Shown here in pieces: positions 47,391-56,527 of a stretch of 64,000 nucleotides of DNA (position 1 is the stretch's first letter; every line of letters begins with the position of its first letter). Source of the stretch: Paraburkholderia ginsengisoli NBRC 100965 (GTDB lineage: Bacteria; Pseudomonadota; Gammaproteobacteria; Burkholderiales; Burkholderiaceae). Position numbers and translations under genes: made by a program. Under the pieces are notes generated by a model. It saw only the letters and a program-made list of their open reading frames with translations, had not been told where the DNA came from and did no database searches. The stretch is taken from assembly GCF_000739735.1 (NCBI RefSeq), contig NZ_BBJF01000004.1, positions 744,001 to 808,000 on the forward strand, given 5' to 3'.

Positions 47391-47399
47391 TGCTAGAAT
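47391..47399 (+). promoter_or_regulatory. Candidate extended -10 promoter of rho
   Basis: TGCTAGAAT matches an extended -10 element about 98 bp before the rho ATG. No -35 at standard spacing is convincing. rho genes usually have long regulated leaders, which would fit. Confidence 0.4.
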
Positions 47400-47496
47400 C
47401 CGCAAAACGTCGAAAAGACGTGTAAGTCCTTGAGCGGTTCCGCTCACTCTCCTCCCAGATTTCATTTCGTCGCACCTTCTCCTGCGGGTTCTCCGT

Positions 47497-48765
47497 ATGC
47501 ATTTATCCGAGCTTAAGACTCTGCACGTGTCCGAATTGATCGAGATGGCCAATGGCCTCGAGATCGAAAGTGCGAACCGCCTGCGCAAGCAGGAACTGAT
47601 GTTCGCCATTCTAAAAAAACGAGCCAAAACGGGCGACACGATCTTCGGCGACGGCACGCTCGAAGTGCTGCCGGACGGCTTCGGCTTCCTGCGTTCGCCG
47701 GAAACCTCGTACCTCGCCAGCACGGATGACATTTACATCAGCCCGTCGCAAATCCGCCGCTTCAACCTGCATACGGGTGACACGATCGAGGGCGAAGTGC
47801 GTACGCCGAAAGACGGCGAGCGCTATTTCGCGCTGGTGAAGGTGGACAAGGTCAACGGCCAGCCGCCGGAGGCCTCGAAGCACAAGATCATGTTCGAAAA
47901 CCTGACGCCGCTGCACCCGAACAAGGTGCTGCTGCTCGAGCGCGAAATGCGCGGCGAGGAAAACGTCACGGGCCGTATCATCGACATGATCGCGCCGATC
48001 GGCAAAGGCCAGCGCGGCCTGCTGGTCGCATCGCCGAAGTCCGGCAAGACCGTGATGCTTCAGCACATCGCTCACGCGATCAAGCAGAACCATCCCGACG
48101 TCGTGCTGTTCGTGCTGCTGATCGACGAACGCCCGGAAGAAGTGACGGAAATGCAGCGTTCGGTGGCAGGCGAAGTGATCGCCTCCACGTTCGACGAACC
48201 AGCCGCGCGTCACGTGCAAGTCGCCGAAATGGTGATCGAAAAAGCCAAGCGCCTCGTCGAAATGAAGAACGACGTGGTGATTCTGCTCGACTCGATCACG
48301 CGTCTCGCGCGCGCCTACAACACCGTCGTGCCGGCCTCCGGCAAGGTGCTGACGGGCGGTGTCGACGCGAACGCGCTGCAACGTCCGAAGCGCTTCTTCG
48401 GCGCGGCGCGCAATATCGAGGAAGGCGGATCGCTGACCATCATCGGCACGGCGCTGATCGAAACCGGCAGCCGCATGGACGACGTGATCTACGAAGAATT
48501 CAAGGGCACCGGCAACATGGAAGTGCACCTGGAGCGCCGTCTCGCCGAGAAGCGCGTCTATCCGTCGATCAACCTGAACAAGTCCGGCACGCGCCGTGAA
48601 GAACTGCTGATCAAGCCCGAAGTGCTGCAAAAGATCTGGGTGCTGCGCAAGTTCATTCACGACATGGACGAAGTCGAGTCGATGGAATTCCTGCTCGACA
48701 AGATTCGCCAGACGAAGAGCAACTCCGAGTTCTTCGACATGATGCGTCGCGGCGGCGGCAGCTAA
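47497..48765 (+). CDS. rho: Transcription termination factor Rho
   Basis: The 422-residue hexameric RNA helicase has the N-terminal Rho_N helices ([16 protein letters not shown]), the cold-shock-like RNA-binding domain ([14 protein letters not shown]), Walker A SPKSGKT, the [10 protein letters not shown] block, the Q-loop/R-loop region ([10 protein letters not shown]) and the C-terminal RRGGGS. Length and every motif are standard. A terminator follows. Confidence 0.98.
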   Translation: MHLSELKTLHVSELIEMANGLEIESANRLRKQELMFAILKKRAKTGDTIFGDGTLEVLPDGFGFLRSPETSYLASTDDIYISPSQIRRFNLHTGDTIEGEVRTPKDGERYFALVKVDKVNGQPPEASKHKIMFENLTPLHPNKVLLLEREMRGEENVTGRIIDMIAPIGKGQRGLLVASPKSGKTVMLQHIAHAIKQNHPDVVLFVLLIDERPEEVTEMQRSVAGEVIASTFDEPAARHVQVAEMVIEKAKRLVEMKNDVVILLDSITRLARAYNTVVPASGKVLTGGVDANALQRPKRFFGAARNIEEGGSLTIIGTALIETGSRMDDVIYEEFKGTGNMEVHLERRLAEKRVYPSINLNKSGTRREELLIKPEVLQKIWVLRKFIHDMDEVESMEFLLDKIRQTKSNSEFFDMMRRGGGS

Positions 48766-48807
48766 AGCGTCGCGGCGTCACAGCCGCATCGGCTGCACCG
48801 TTTCAGG

Positions 48808-48838
48808 AAACCGCTCGTTAGCAACGAGCGGTTTTTTT
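48808..48838 (+). terminator. Terminator of rho
   Basis: A 12-bp stem AAACCGCTCGTT / AACGAGCGGTTT, with a very short loop, ends in a T7 run 43 bp past the rho stop codon. Confidence 0.92.
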
Positions 48839-48881
48839 CGTCCGCAGTCCGTCCGCCAGAATTCGCTCCCGCCGCACAACA

Positions 48882-48911
48882 TGTACGTGAACGTACACGT
48901 TGGAGTACAAT
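48882..48911 (+). promoter_or_regulatory. Candidate MerR operator and -10 before the MerR-MFS genes
   Basis: TGTACGTGAACGTACA (48882-48897) is a 6-bp-arm palindrome extendable to a 10-bp arm with one mismatch. TACAAT (48906-48911) follows as a likely -10. The ACGT-N2-ACGT core resembles sites of LiuR-type MerR regulators. The placement over the -35 and spacer suggests autoregulation of the downstream gene. Confidence 0.5.
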
Positions 48912-48950
48912 GCGACCACTTCACAGCCCCCTCATGTCTGCCACACGCTT

Positions 48951-49541
48951 ATGTCGAAGGACGCACCCGCCCTGCTGACCGTGCGCGACGCCGCGGAACG
49001 CCTCCGCGTCACGCCGCGCACGCTGAAGTACTACGAGGAACGCGGGCTCGTCTCGCCTACCCGTAGCGAGGGCCGCTACCGGCTCTATGACGACGAAGAC
49101 CTGAAGCGCTTCGGCCGCATCCTGCGTCTGCGCTCGCTCGGCTTTTCGTTGCAGGGCATCACCGAGATGCTCAAGCGACCACTTGAAGCGGTCGACGGCG
49201 CCCAGCGTTTCTCGACCGAATCGCTGCAGCAGATTCGCGACGCCATCGCGCAACAGATCGAAGCGCTCGACGCGCACATCGAAACGATGCGCCGCGAACT
49301 CAAGGAAGCGCAGAAGCATCGCGCCGAGCTGAGTCCAGACCTCGACTATCTCGAACGGCGCCTCGCCGGCGAAAACGCCGACACCCTGCTTGAGCAACGC
49401 CGCAACGCGCTAGCTAAAGCGAACAAAGCAAACAGAACGACTCACGCGCGCAAAGAGACCGAGGCGACCAAACGGCCCGGCACCTCGCCCGCAAAGCGCA
49501 CCAGAAAGCCCCGCACGGGCGGGTCGGACAAATCGTCATGA
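48951..49541 (+). CDS. MerR family transcriptional regulator
   Basis: The 196-residue product has the MerR winged helix (LTVRDAAERLRVTPRTLKYYEERGLVSPTRSEGRYRLYDDEDLKRF) at about 9-55, and a coiled-coil dimer helix (residues ~85-150). The C-terminal 40 residues are basic and disordered (KRPGTSPAKRTRKPR). It has no metal-binding cysteines in the helix, so the effector is probably organic. ATG at 48951 is used; a TTG at 48900 lies in the operator region. It overlaps the MFS gene by ATGA and probably regulates it. Confidence 0.85.
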   Translation: MSKDAPALLTVRDAAERLRVTPRTLKYYEERGLVSPTRSEGRYRLYDDEDLKRFGRILRLRSLGFSLQGITEMLKRPLEAVDGAQRFSTESLQQIRDAIAQQIEALDAHIETMRRELKEAQKHRAELSPDLDYLERRLAGENADTLLEQRRNALAKANKANRTTHARKETEATKRPGTSPAKRTRKPRTGGSDKSS

Positions 49542-51094
49542 ACGTGGCGTCGTCACGCGTCGCGCTGTTCAGCGTCGAAAAGCTGCGCGGCGATTTTTTC
49601 CCTTGGGTGCTGGCGGTCGTCACCGGCCTCGACTATTTCGACAACTCGATCTTCTCGTTCTTCACGAGCTATATCGCGGGCGGCATCAACGCGTCGCCCG
49701 ACGAACTGGTGTGGGCGTCGAGCGCTTATGCGGTCGCGGCCGTCCTCGGCATCCTGCAGCAGGAATGGTGGGTCGAGCGCTTCGGCTACCGGCGCTACGT
49801 AGCCGGCTGCATGTTGCTCTATTCCGCTGGCGCGGTGGCGGCCGCGCTCTGCGAATCGTCGCTCGAACTCACGTTGGCGCGCGGTTTCCAAGGCTACTTC
49901 ATCGGTCCGATGATGGGCACCTGCCGCATCCTGATCCAGATGAGTTTCACGCCGCAACAGCGGCCGGTGGCTACCCGCGCGTTTCTCCTGCTGATCGTGT
50001 TGAGCAGCGCGCTCGCCCCGTTGCTCGGCGGCCAACTGGTTGCGCATTTCGACTGGCGCGCGCTGTTCGCGTGCACTGCGCCGGTGGGCGTGCTGTTCGC
50101 CGTGCTGGCCTTGCTTGCGCTGCCCGACTCCGGCAACCGCCTGCCCGAAGAGCGCGGCGCCGCGCACTTCTGGCCGTATCTGATCTTCGCGTTTGCGCAG
50201 GCCGCGCTGCAGATCGTGATGCAACAGGTGCGCTTCCAGTTGTTCAGCGCGTCGCCGGGGCTGATTCTGCTGACGGTCGCCGGTCTCATCGCGCTCGGCT
50301 GGTTCGCCTGGCAGCAATGGCACCATCCCGCGCCGCTGATGCGCCTGCACGCGCTGCGCGAAAAGGTCTTCCAGGTCGGGCTCGTGCTGTACATGTTCTA
50401 CTACTACATCTCGACGGTGTTCAGCTATCTGATCTCGCGCTTTCTCGAAAGCGGCCTCGGCTTTCCGGTCGAGAACACCGGGCGGCTGGTCGGCGTGACG
50501 TCGCTGATTTCCGCGAGCGCGCTGTTCGTCTATCTGCGTTATGCGAAGCTGCTGCCGCGCAAGAAGTGGGTCATCGTGCCGGGCTTCGCGGTGGCCGCGT
50601 TCGCCGCGGCGTGGATGACGCGCATGTCGCCGGGCGTGGGTGAAACGGCGCTGCTCGTGCCGTTGCTGCTGCGCGGGCTATTGCTGCTGTTCATTGTATT
50701 GCCGGTTGCCAATCTGACGTTCCGCATCTTCGCGATCGAGGAATTCACGCACGGTTACCGGCTCAAAAACATCGTGCGACAGTTGACGATCTCGTTCGCG
50801 ACGGCGTCGGTGATCATCGTCGAGCAGCATCGCCAGGCACTGCATCAAACTCGCCTCGCGGAGTTCGTGAATCCGTACAATCCGGTGTTCGAGAACTCGC
50901 TCGCCGCGCTGACCAACAGCCTGGCCGCCGCAGGCCGTTCGGCCTCCGACGCGCATTCGCTGGCGATCGTCGAAATCAGCCGATCGGTCGCGCAGCAGGC
51001 GAGCTTTCTGGCGTCGCTGGACGGCTTCTATTTTCTGATCGGCATCGCAATATGCGGCGGCATGTTTGCCGCGTGGCAAAAACAGATCGACTAG
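49538..51094 (+). CDS. MFS transporter (DHA2-like)
   Basis: The 518-residue membrane protein has 12-14 predicted hydrophobic segments. It begins with a segment containing AVVTGLDYFDNSIFSFFTSYIAGGI and carries a GFQGYFIGPMMGTCRILIQ motif similar to drug:H+ antiporter 2 members. A periplasmic loop before the last segment (about 430-490) is longer than usual. Coupling (ATGA) to the MerR regulator suggests an inducible exporter. The substrate is unknown. Confidence 0.82.
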   Translation: MNVASSRVALFSVEKLRGDFFPWVLAVVTGLDYFDNSIFSFFTSYIAGGINASPDELVWASSAYAVAAVLGILQQEWWVERFGYRRYVAGCMLLYSAGAVAAALCESSLELTLARGFQGYFIGPMMGTCRILIQMSFTPQQRPVATRAFLLLIVLSSALAPLLGGQLVAHFDWRALFACTAPVGVLFAVLALLALPDSGNRLPEERGAAHFWPYLIFAFAQAALQIVMQQVRFQLFSASPGLILLTVAGLIALGWFAWQQWHHPAPLMRLHALREKVFQVGLVLYMFYYYISTVFSYLISRFLESGLGFPVENTGRLVGVTSLISASALFVYLRYAKLLPRKKWVIVPGFAVAAFAAAWMTRMSPGVGETALLVPLLLRGLLLLFIVLPVANLTFRIFAIEEFTHGYRLKNIVRQLTISFATASVIIVEQHRQALHQTRLAEFVNPYNPVFENSLAALTNSLAAAGRSASDAHSLAIVEISRSVAQQASFLASLDGFYFLIGIAICGGMFAAWQKQID

Positions 51095-51109
51095 GGGTTT
51101 CATCGGGCC

Positions 51110-51943
51110 ATGCTTTCGAAACTCACTCAATGGCTGGGCACGCGCCGCCGCGACCGCGCGCTGCGCGACTACGCGATCGACGACGCGCTGTGGCAAGCCA
51201 CGCTCGACGGCCTGCCGTTTCTCGCGCATCTGAACGCGCCGGACCTTGCGCGTCTGCGCGAACTGACCAGCCTGTTCCTCGCGCAAAAGGAGTTTTCGAC
51301 CGCGCACGAGCTGGAGCTGACCGACGCGATGACCGTGGCGATCGCCGCGCAGGCGTGTTTGCCGGTGCTGAACCTGAGTCTCGATCTGTACCGCGGCTGG
51401 GTCGGCGTGATCGTCTATCCGGGCGAGTTCGTGATCCGCAAGACCGTGGAGGACGAAGACGGCGTGGTGCACGAAGTCGAACACGACGCGAGCGGCGAGG
51501 CGTGGGAAGGCGGCCCGGTGGTGCTGTCGTGGGAAGACGCGCAGATGACCGACGGCTCCGACGCGTACAACGTCGTGATTCACGAATTCGCGCACAAGAT
51601 CGACATGCTGAACGGCGAGGCGGACGGCCATCCGCCGCTCATGCGCCGCTGGCACGCGCCGCTCGACGCGCAGGCGTGGGCCGACGTGTTCGACCATGCG
51701 TACGATCACTTTTGCGCGCGGGTCGACGCGGTGCCGGAGCGTCGCTGGGCGCGCTTCGAGCGCGACTCGCTGATCGATCCGTATGCGGCGGACCATCCGT
51801 CGGAATTTTTTGCCGTGTGCAGCGAGGCGCTGTTCGTGCAGCCGCAGGCGTTCGAGGCGGAGTATCCGGAGTTGTACCGGCTGCTCGCCCGCTACTACCG
51901 TCAGGATCGGGCGCGCGTCGGGCTGAGCTTCACGCCGGCCTGA
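51110..51943 (+). CDS. mtfA: Zinc-dependent peptidase MtfA
   Basis: The 277-residue M90-family metalloprotease has the HEFAH zinc site (His158-His162), with a further glutamate in the EFFAVCSEALF region. In E. coli MtfA binds the repressor Mlc and affects glucose transport regulation. The N-terminal part contains the usual LFLAQKEF and GWVGVIVYPGEFV blocks. It starts 15 bp after the MFS stop, so it may share that transcript. Confidence 0.9.
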   Translation: MLSKLTQWLGTRRRDRALRDYAIDDALWQATLDGLPFLAHLNAPDLARLRELTSLFLAQKEFSTAHELELTDAMTVAIAAQACLPVLNLSLDLYRGWVGVIVYPGEFVIRKTVEDEDGVVHEVEHDASGEAWEGGPVVLSWEDAQMTDGSDAYNVVIHEFAHKIDMLNGEADGHPPLMRRWHAPLDAQAWADVFDHAYDHFCARVDAVPERRWARFERDSLIDPYAADHPSEFFAVCSEALFVQPQAFEAEYPELYRLLARYYRQDRARVGLSFTPA

Positions 51944-52104
51944 CGCCGTGTGGACGAGATCTGCCGCGCGCGGGCCGTGGCACGCTGCATGGCGCGTGGA
52001 CTTGCTGGCCCGCTCGCCGGCAACGCCGTGCCCCGCGCAGTCCGCGTGCCCCGCCCTGCTGGCAACAAGCTGGCAGAAAAGTCGTCAAGCGACTGATTTT
52101 CTGG

Positions 52105-52110
52105 CATAAT
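52105..52110 (+). promoter_or_regulatory. Candidate -10 of rpmE2
   Basis: TGGCATAAT provides an extended -10 about 100 bp before the L31 start codon. No clear -35 and no Zur-like palindrome is evident. Confidence 0.35.
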
Positions 52111-52211
52111 CGCCGTTTTTCGACCATAGGCAAGTGGCTCGCGCCTAGATGCGGTCCGCACTCATTGCGGCTCGCACGCGGGTTGGCTACCGCCAGATTA
52201 AAGGAAAGACC

Positions 52212-52478
52212 ATGAAAGAAGGCATTCACCCGGATTACCGCGAAGTCCTGTTCATCGACATGTCGAACGACTTCAAGTTTGTGACGCGCTCGACCATCCA
52301 GACGCGTGAAACCGCTGAATTCAACGGCAAGACCTACCCGCTCGCCAAGATCGAAGTGTCGTCGGAATCGCATCCGTTCTACACCGGCCAGCAAAAGATC
52401 ATGGACACGGCAGGCCGCGTTGAGAAGTTCAACAAGAAGTTCGGTTCGCGCGCTACCGGCAAGGCAGCAGCGAAGTAA
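52212..52478 (+). CDS. rpmE2: 50S ribosomal protein L31 type B
   Basis: The 88-residue product ([14 protein letters not shown]) lacks the CxxC zinc motifs of the type A protein, so it is the zinc-independent form. In other bacteria this form replaces the zinc-bearing L31 when zinc is scarce. AAGGA precedes the ATG at 52212. It is followed by a terminator. Confidence 0.96.
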   Translation: MKEGIHPDYREVLFIDMSNDFKFVTRSTIQTRETAEFNGKTYPLAKIEVSSESHPFYTGQQKIMDTAGRVEKFNKKFGSRATGKAAAK

Positions 52479-52791
52479 GACCCGCATCGTCGCCGGCCTT
52501 GGCCGACAGCGAAGCAACGAAAAAGGGCAGCGTGAGCTGCCCTTTTTTGTCGCTGGGGTTCGCGTGTTGCATGACGCCCGGTTCATTGCTTCGCGCACTT
52601 TCGGGGAGCAGCGCACGCAGCTGTCCTCCGCGGCGCCCTGTTACAGCATTCACAACGACGTTGCGGGCCGTTACCGGCAGTGACGCGCAGCGCACCGCAC
52701 GACTACAATGCCGGATGCTCCAGAACGGCCGTTCCAGCCGGACCCGCCGTCCGCTCCCGGCCGCACCGCTTATCCAATATCCACACACCGC
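52479..52791. other. Intergenic region, 313 bp
   Basis: It holds the rpmE2 terminator (52521-52548) and the upstream region of the glycosyltransferase. The frame from ATG 52708 could extend that gene by 28 codons; otherwise nothing is seen. Confidence 0.5.
52521..52548 (+). terminator. Terminator of rpmE2
   Basis: A 10-bp stem AAAAGGGCAG / CTGCCCTTTT around a 6-nt loop, with T6, lies 43 bp after the L31 stop codon. Confidence 0.92.
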
Positions 52792-54549
52792 ATGAGACCT
52801 GTCGTTCGCCTCACTGCCTCTGCGACCAGTGCCCTGCCGCGCTGGCTGCTGTTGGCCATCTGTATCGTCTACGCATCGTTCGGACTGTTCGGCCGCGATC
52901 CGTGGAAGAACGAGGACGCAGCCGGCTTCGGTGTCATGTGGACCATGGCGAACGGCGGCGCCCACGACTGGCTTCTGCCGAATCTGGTCGGCAAATACCT
53001 GACCGAAGACGGCCCGCTCGGCTACTGGCTCGGCGCCAGCGCGATCCGCGTGCTCGCGCCGTGGGTCGATGCGAGCAATGCGTCGCGCGTGTTCACCGGC
53101 CTGCTCTTTTGCGCGGGCTGCGCGTTCGTCTGGTATGCCGCTTACCTGCTCGGCCGCCGCGCCGAAGTCCAACCGTTCAAGTACGCGTTCGGCGGCGAGC
53201 CGGAACCGCGCGACTACGGCCGCACGCTCGCCGACGGCGCGCTGCTGATCCTGCTTGCCTGCTTCGGTCTCGCCGAACGCGGTCACGAAACCACGCCGCA
53301 ACTCGCGCAGTTCGTCTGCATCGCGATGCTCGTGTACGGCCTCGTGCGCATGATCGACAAGCCGATTCAAGGCGCGGCGATCTGGGGTTTGGCGCTCGGC
53401 CTCGTCACGCTCGCGAGCAGCCCGGTGCTGGTCGGCGCGCTGCTGCTCGGCACGCTCGCGATGGCGCTGATCGTACGCGAAACGCGCTGCCGCTGGCTGC
53501 TGCTCGCCGGCTTGCCGGTGGCGCTGGTGGTGGCGGTATCGTGGCCGATCGCCGCGCTCGCCGCCTTCCCCGACGACGCCGTCTGGTATCTGAATCAGTG
53601 GGTGCACGTCAGCCTGAGTTCGTTCGCCGGGCCGCCCGGCTCGGTCGCGGCTTACGCGCTGAAGAATCTGCCACTCTTCACATGGCCGGCATGGCCGCTG
53701 GCGATATGGTCGTGGTTCAGCTGGAAGGGCCTGCGACGCGCGCCGCACGTGGCGATTCCGCTGTCGGTGATCGGACCGCTGCTGGTGCTCGTGATCCTGC
53801 AAAGCCACCAGTCGAACCGGCTTTACATGCTGTTGCTGCCGCCGCTCGCGGTGTTGGCCACGTTCGCGCTGCCCACGCTCAAGCGCGGCGCGATCAATGC
53901 GATCGACTGGTTCGCGCTGCTGAGCTTTACGATCCTCGGCAGCTTCGTGTGGTTGGTGTACCTCGCTGGCCTCACCGGCTTCCCGCATCCGCTCGCGCGC
54001 AATCTCGCGCGTCTCGCGCCGGGTTTCGCGCCGCAGTTCAAGATTCTGTCGTTCGTGTGCGCGGTCGCGGTGACCGTGTGCTGGTTCATGCTGGTGCGCT
54101 GGCGTCTCGCGCGTCATCCGAAGGTGCTGTGGCGCAGCGTGGTGCTCTCGAGCGCCGGCACGACGCTGATGTGGGTACTGCTGATGACGCTGTGGCTGCC
54201 GGTCGTCAACTACAGCCGGACCTACAAGGACGTCGCGCAACAGATCGCAAGCCATCTGCCGGACGACTACACCTGCATCTCGCCGGTGCGTCTGGGTAAT
54301 GCGCAGATCGCGACTTTCGCGTATTTCGGCGACATGCACTTCTCGTTCAACCAGGACTGCGACGTGATCCTGCGCCAGGACACGCAGGAATACGGCGACC
54401 CGAGCGCGCTGCCCGACTACATCTGGAAGCTGGTGTGGGAAGGCCGCCGCGTCGCCGACCGCGACGAACGCTTCCGCCTGTATGTGCGGATCGACCGTCC
54501 GAAGCCGCCGGTCGTCAAACGCCGCAGCTGGCACAAGAAGCTCGATTGA
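52792..54549 (+). CDS. Glycosyltransferase family 39 (ArnT-like) membrane protein
   Basis: The 585-residue product has about 12 membrane segments with the PMT/ArnT-type first loop (GRDPWKNEDAAG), in which the acidic pair is catalytic in relatives. The C-terminal ~120 residues form a soluble periplasmic domain. Such enzymes move sugars from undecaprenyl phosphate to lipid A or proteins. The start MRPVVRLT at 52792 is preferred as it sits just before the first membrane segment; ATG 52708 is in frame. The MATE gene starts 2 bp after its stop. Confidence 0.82.
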   Translation: MRPVVRLTASATSALPRWLLLAICIVYASFGLFGRDPWKNEDAAGFGVMWTMANGGAHDWLLPNLVGKYLTEDGPLGYWLGASAIRVLAPWVDASNASRVFTGLLFCAGCAFVWYAAYLLGRRAEVQPFKYAFGGEPEPRDYGRTLADGALLILLACFGLAERGHETTPQLAQFVCIAMLVYGLVRMIDKPIQGAAIWGLALGLVTLASSPVLVGALLLGTLAMALIVRETRCRWLLLAGLPVALVVAVSWPIAALAAFPDDAVWYLNQWVHVSLSSFAGPPGSVAAYALKNLPLFTWPAWPLAIWSWFSWKGLRRAPHVAIPLSVIGPLLVLVILQSHQSNRLYMLLLPPLAVLATFALPTLKRGAINAIDWFALLSFTILGSFVWLVYLAGLTGFPHPLARNLARLAPGFAPQFKILSFVCAVAVTVCWFMLVRWRLARHPKVLWRSVVLSSAGTTLMWVLLMTLWLPVVNYSRTYKDVAQQIASHLPDDYTCISPVRLGNAQIATFAYFGDMHFSFNQDCDVILRQDTQEYGDPSALPDYIWKLVWEGRRVADRDERFRLYVRIDRPKPPVVKRRSWHKKLD

Positions 54550-54551
54550 CC

Positions 54552-55934
54552 ATGTTCGCCGACGCACGGAAGATCGCCGCGCTGGCCTGGCCCGTATTGA
54601 TCGGCCAACTGGCGATCATCGCGTTCGGCGTGATCGATACGGCGATGGTCGGCCGTTACTCGGCGATCGATCTGGCCGCGCTCGGCCTTGGCTCGTCGAT
54701 CTATATCTCCGTCTATATCGGGCTCACGGGCATTCTGACCGCGCTGCAGCCGATCGCGGCGCAACTCTACGGCGCGCGCCGCTATGGCGAGATCGGCGAG
54801 GAAGTTCGCCAGTCGTTATGGCTTGCGCTCGTGCTGACCGTGATCGGTTTCCTGATTCTGTTTTTTCCTGGGCCGATACTGCATGTGGCACGCGTGCCCG
54901 ACGCGCTGCACGAACGCACGGTCGCGTATCTGCGAATTCTGGCCTTCGGCTTGCCGGCCGGCCTCGCGTTTCGCATTTACAGTTCGATCAGCAACGCGGT
55001 CGGCCAGCCGAGGCTCGTGATGATCCTGCAGATTGGCGCGCTGCTGCTCAAGTTTCCGCTCAACACGTGGTTCATCTTCGGCGGGCTTGGCGTGCCGCCG
55101 CTCGGCGGACCGGGCTGCGCGCTCGCCAGCACGCTGATCAACTGGGGGCTGGCGGTGGTCGGCATGTTGCTGCTGACGCGCGTCGACGTGTTCAGGCCGT
55201 TCGCGATCTTCGCGCACTTCTGCTGGCCAGTCTGGCGGCGTCAGGCGGCACAGTTGCGGCTCGGCATTCCGATGGGATTGTCGTATCTGATCGAAGTCAC
55301 GTCGTACACGTTCATGGCGCTCTTCATCTCGCGCTTCGGCACGACGACGCTCGCGGGTCATCAGATCGCCGGCAATATCGGCGCCGTGCTGTACATGACG
55401 CCGCTGTCGATCGGCATCGCTTCGTCGACGCTGGTCGCGCAGGCGCTCGGCGCGCATCGTCCGGAAGCGGCGCGCACGCTGTCGCGTCACGGCATCATGA
55501 TGGCCGTCGCGATCGCCTGCTGTTACGGCGCGATCGTGCTGGCGCTGCGGCCGATCATCATCGAAGGCTATACGCCGGATGCGCAGGTCGTCGCGGCGGC
55601 GATGCCGCTGGTGTTGATCGTCGTCTGCTACCACCTGTTCGATGCGTTGCAGATCACTACCGCGTTCGTGCTGCGCGCGTACAAGGTGGCGGTCGTGCCG
55701 ACCGTCATCTATGCGATCGCGTTGTGGGGCGTGGGGCTCGGCGGCGGGTATCTGCTCGGCTTCAATGTGAGCGGGGCCATCCCGGAATGGCTGACCGGCG
55801 CGCGCGGCTTCTGGGTTGCGAATACCACAAGCCTGGCGATTGCCGGGTTTGGTTTGCTCGCGTACTGGCGGGTGGTGAGCAAGCGGTATTTGCGGGTGCA
55901 GGCGACCGGGGTCGTGGATTCGGTGGGTCGATAA
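54552..55934 (+). CDS. MATE family efflux transporter
   Basis: The 460-residue product has twelve hydrophobic segments in two halves and MATE motifs (WPVLIGQLAIIAFGVIDTAMVGRYS, LGLGSSIYISVYIGLTGILTAL, FRIYSSISNAVGQPR). It would export cationic drugs or metabolites in exchange for Na+ or H+ (family knowledge). The short gap from the glycosyltransferase gene implies joint translation. The substrate is unknown. Confidence 0.9.
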   Translation: MFADARKIAALAWPVLIGQLAIIAFGVIDTAMVGRYSAIDLAALGLGSSIYISVYIGLTGILTALQPIAAQLYGARRYGEIGEEVRQSLWLALVLTVIGFLILFFPGPILHVARVPDALHERTVAYLRILAFGLPAGLAFRIYSSISNAVGQPRLVMILQIGALLLKFPLNTWFIFGGLGVPPLGGPGCALASTLINWGLAVVGMLLLTRVDVFRPFAIFAHFCWPVWRRQAAQLRLGIPMGLSYLIEVTSYTFMALFISRFGTTTLAGHQIAGNIGAVLYMTPLSIGIASSTLVAQALGAHRPEAARTLSRHGIMMAVAIACCYGAIVLALRPIIIEGYTPDAQVVAAAMPLVLIVVCYHLFDALQITTAFVLRAYKVAVVPTVIYAIALWGVGLGGGYLLGFNVSGAIPEWLTGARGFWVANTTSLAIAGFGLLAYWRVVSKRYLRVQATGVVDSVGR

Positions 55935-56025
55935 CTTCCTGGCGAACCAGGATTTTGTGGCTCACCGACCCGCGCAGCGTCAAAGTCGCTATCCGAAACG
56001 GACAGTTAGTTGCATTCGAGTCAGC

Positions 56026-56054
56026 TAAAAAGCGGCGCTCCAAGGCGCCGCTTG
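56026..56054 (-). terminator. Terminator of the carboxymuconolactone-decarboxylase-like gene
   Basis: An 8-bp stem AGCGGCGC / GCGCCGCT followed on the minus strand by T5 lies about 30 bp past the gene's stop codon at 56081. Confidence 0.75.
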
Positions 56055-56080
56055 CGCCACCCGACCGCTACTGCCGCCGG

Positions 56081-56527
56081 TCACTCCACGCCCGCCTCCT
56101 CTGCGACCTCGGCTCCCGTCGCCCGCCGCGTCGCTTCACCTTCCCGGTCATGCCGCTCGAAAACCTCGCGCGCCGCGAACAGCGCATTCAGTGCCGCCGG
56201 GAACCCCGCATAGACCGCCATCTGCATGAACACCTCGACGATCTCCTCGCGCGTGCAGCCGACGTTCAACGCCGCCTCGATATGCACCTTCAGTTGCGGC
56301 TGCGCGCAGCCGAGCGTCGCGAGCGAAGCAATCGTCGCAATTTCACGCGCCCGCAGATCGAGTTGCGGCCGGCTGTATATATCGCCGAAGCCGAACTCGA
56401 TCAGCAGCCGCCCGAAATCCGGCGCGATCGACGCGAGCGCGGCGATCACCTGTTCGCCGGCCGAACCGTCGATCTCTTTCAGCTTGTCCCAGCCTCGGGT
56501 GTAGCGGTCGTTGTGTGCGTAGTCCAT
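56081..56527 (-). CDS. Carboxymuconolactone decarboxylase family protein
   Basis: The 148-residue helical protein has the family block LDLRAREIATIASLATLGCAQPQLKVHIEAALNVGCTREEIVEVFMQMAVYAGFP. The CxxC peroxidase motif of AhpD is absent, so it fits the decarboxylase-like branch, whose members have mixed functions. Its first 17 codons overlap the end of the upstream MerR gene in another frame. The MerR protein probably controls it. No substrate can be inferred. Confidence 0.82.
   Translation of the reverse strand: MDYAHNDRYTRGWDKLKEIDGSAGEQVIAALASIAPDFGRLLIEFGFGDIYSRPQLDLRAREIATIASLATLGCAQPQLKVHIEAALNVGCTREEIVEVFMQMAVYAGFPAALNALFAAREVFERHDREGEATRRATGAEVAEEAGVE

Noticed and set aside
52453-54567. 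A 704-codon minus-strand open frame opposite the glycosyltransferase
   Set aside because: Composition is Arg/His/Glu-rich and lacks any domain; the plus-strand membrane protein explains the DNA.
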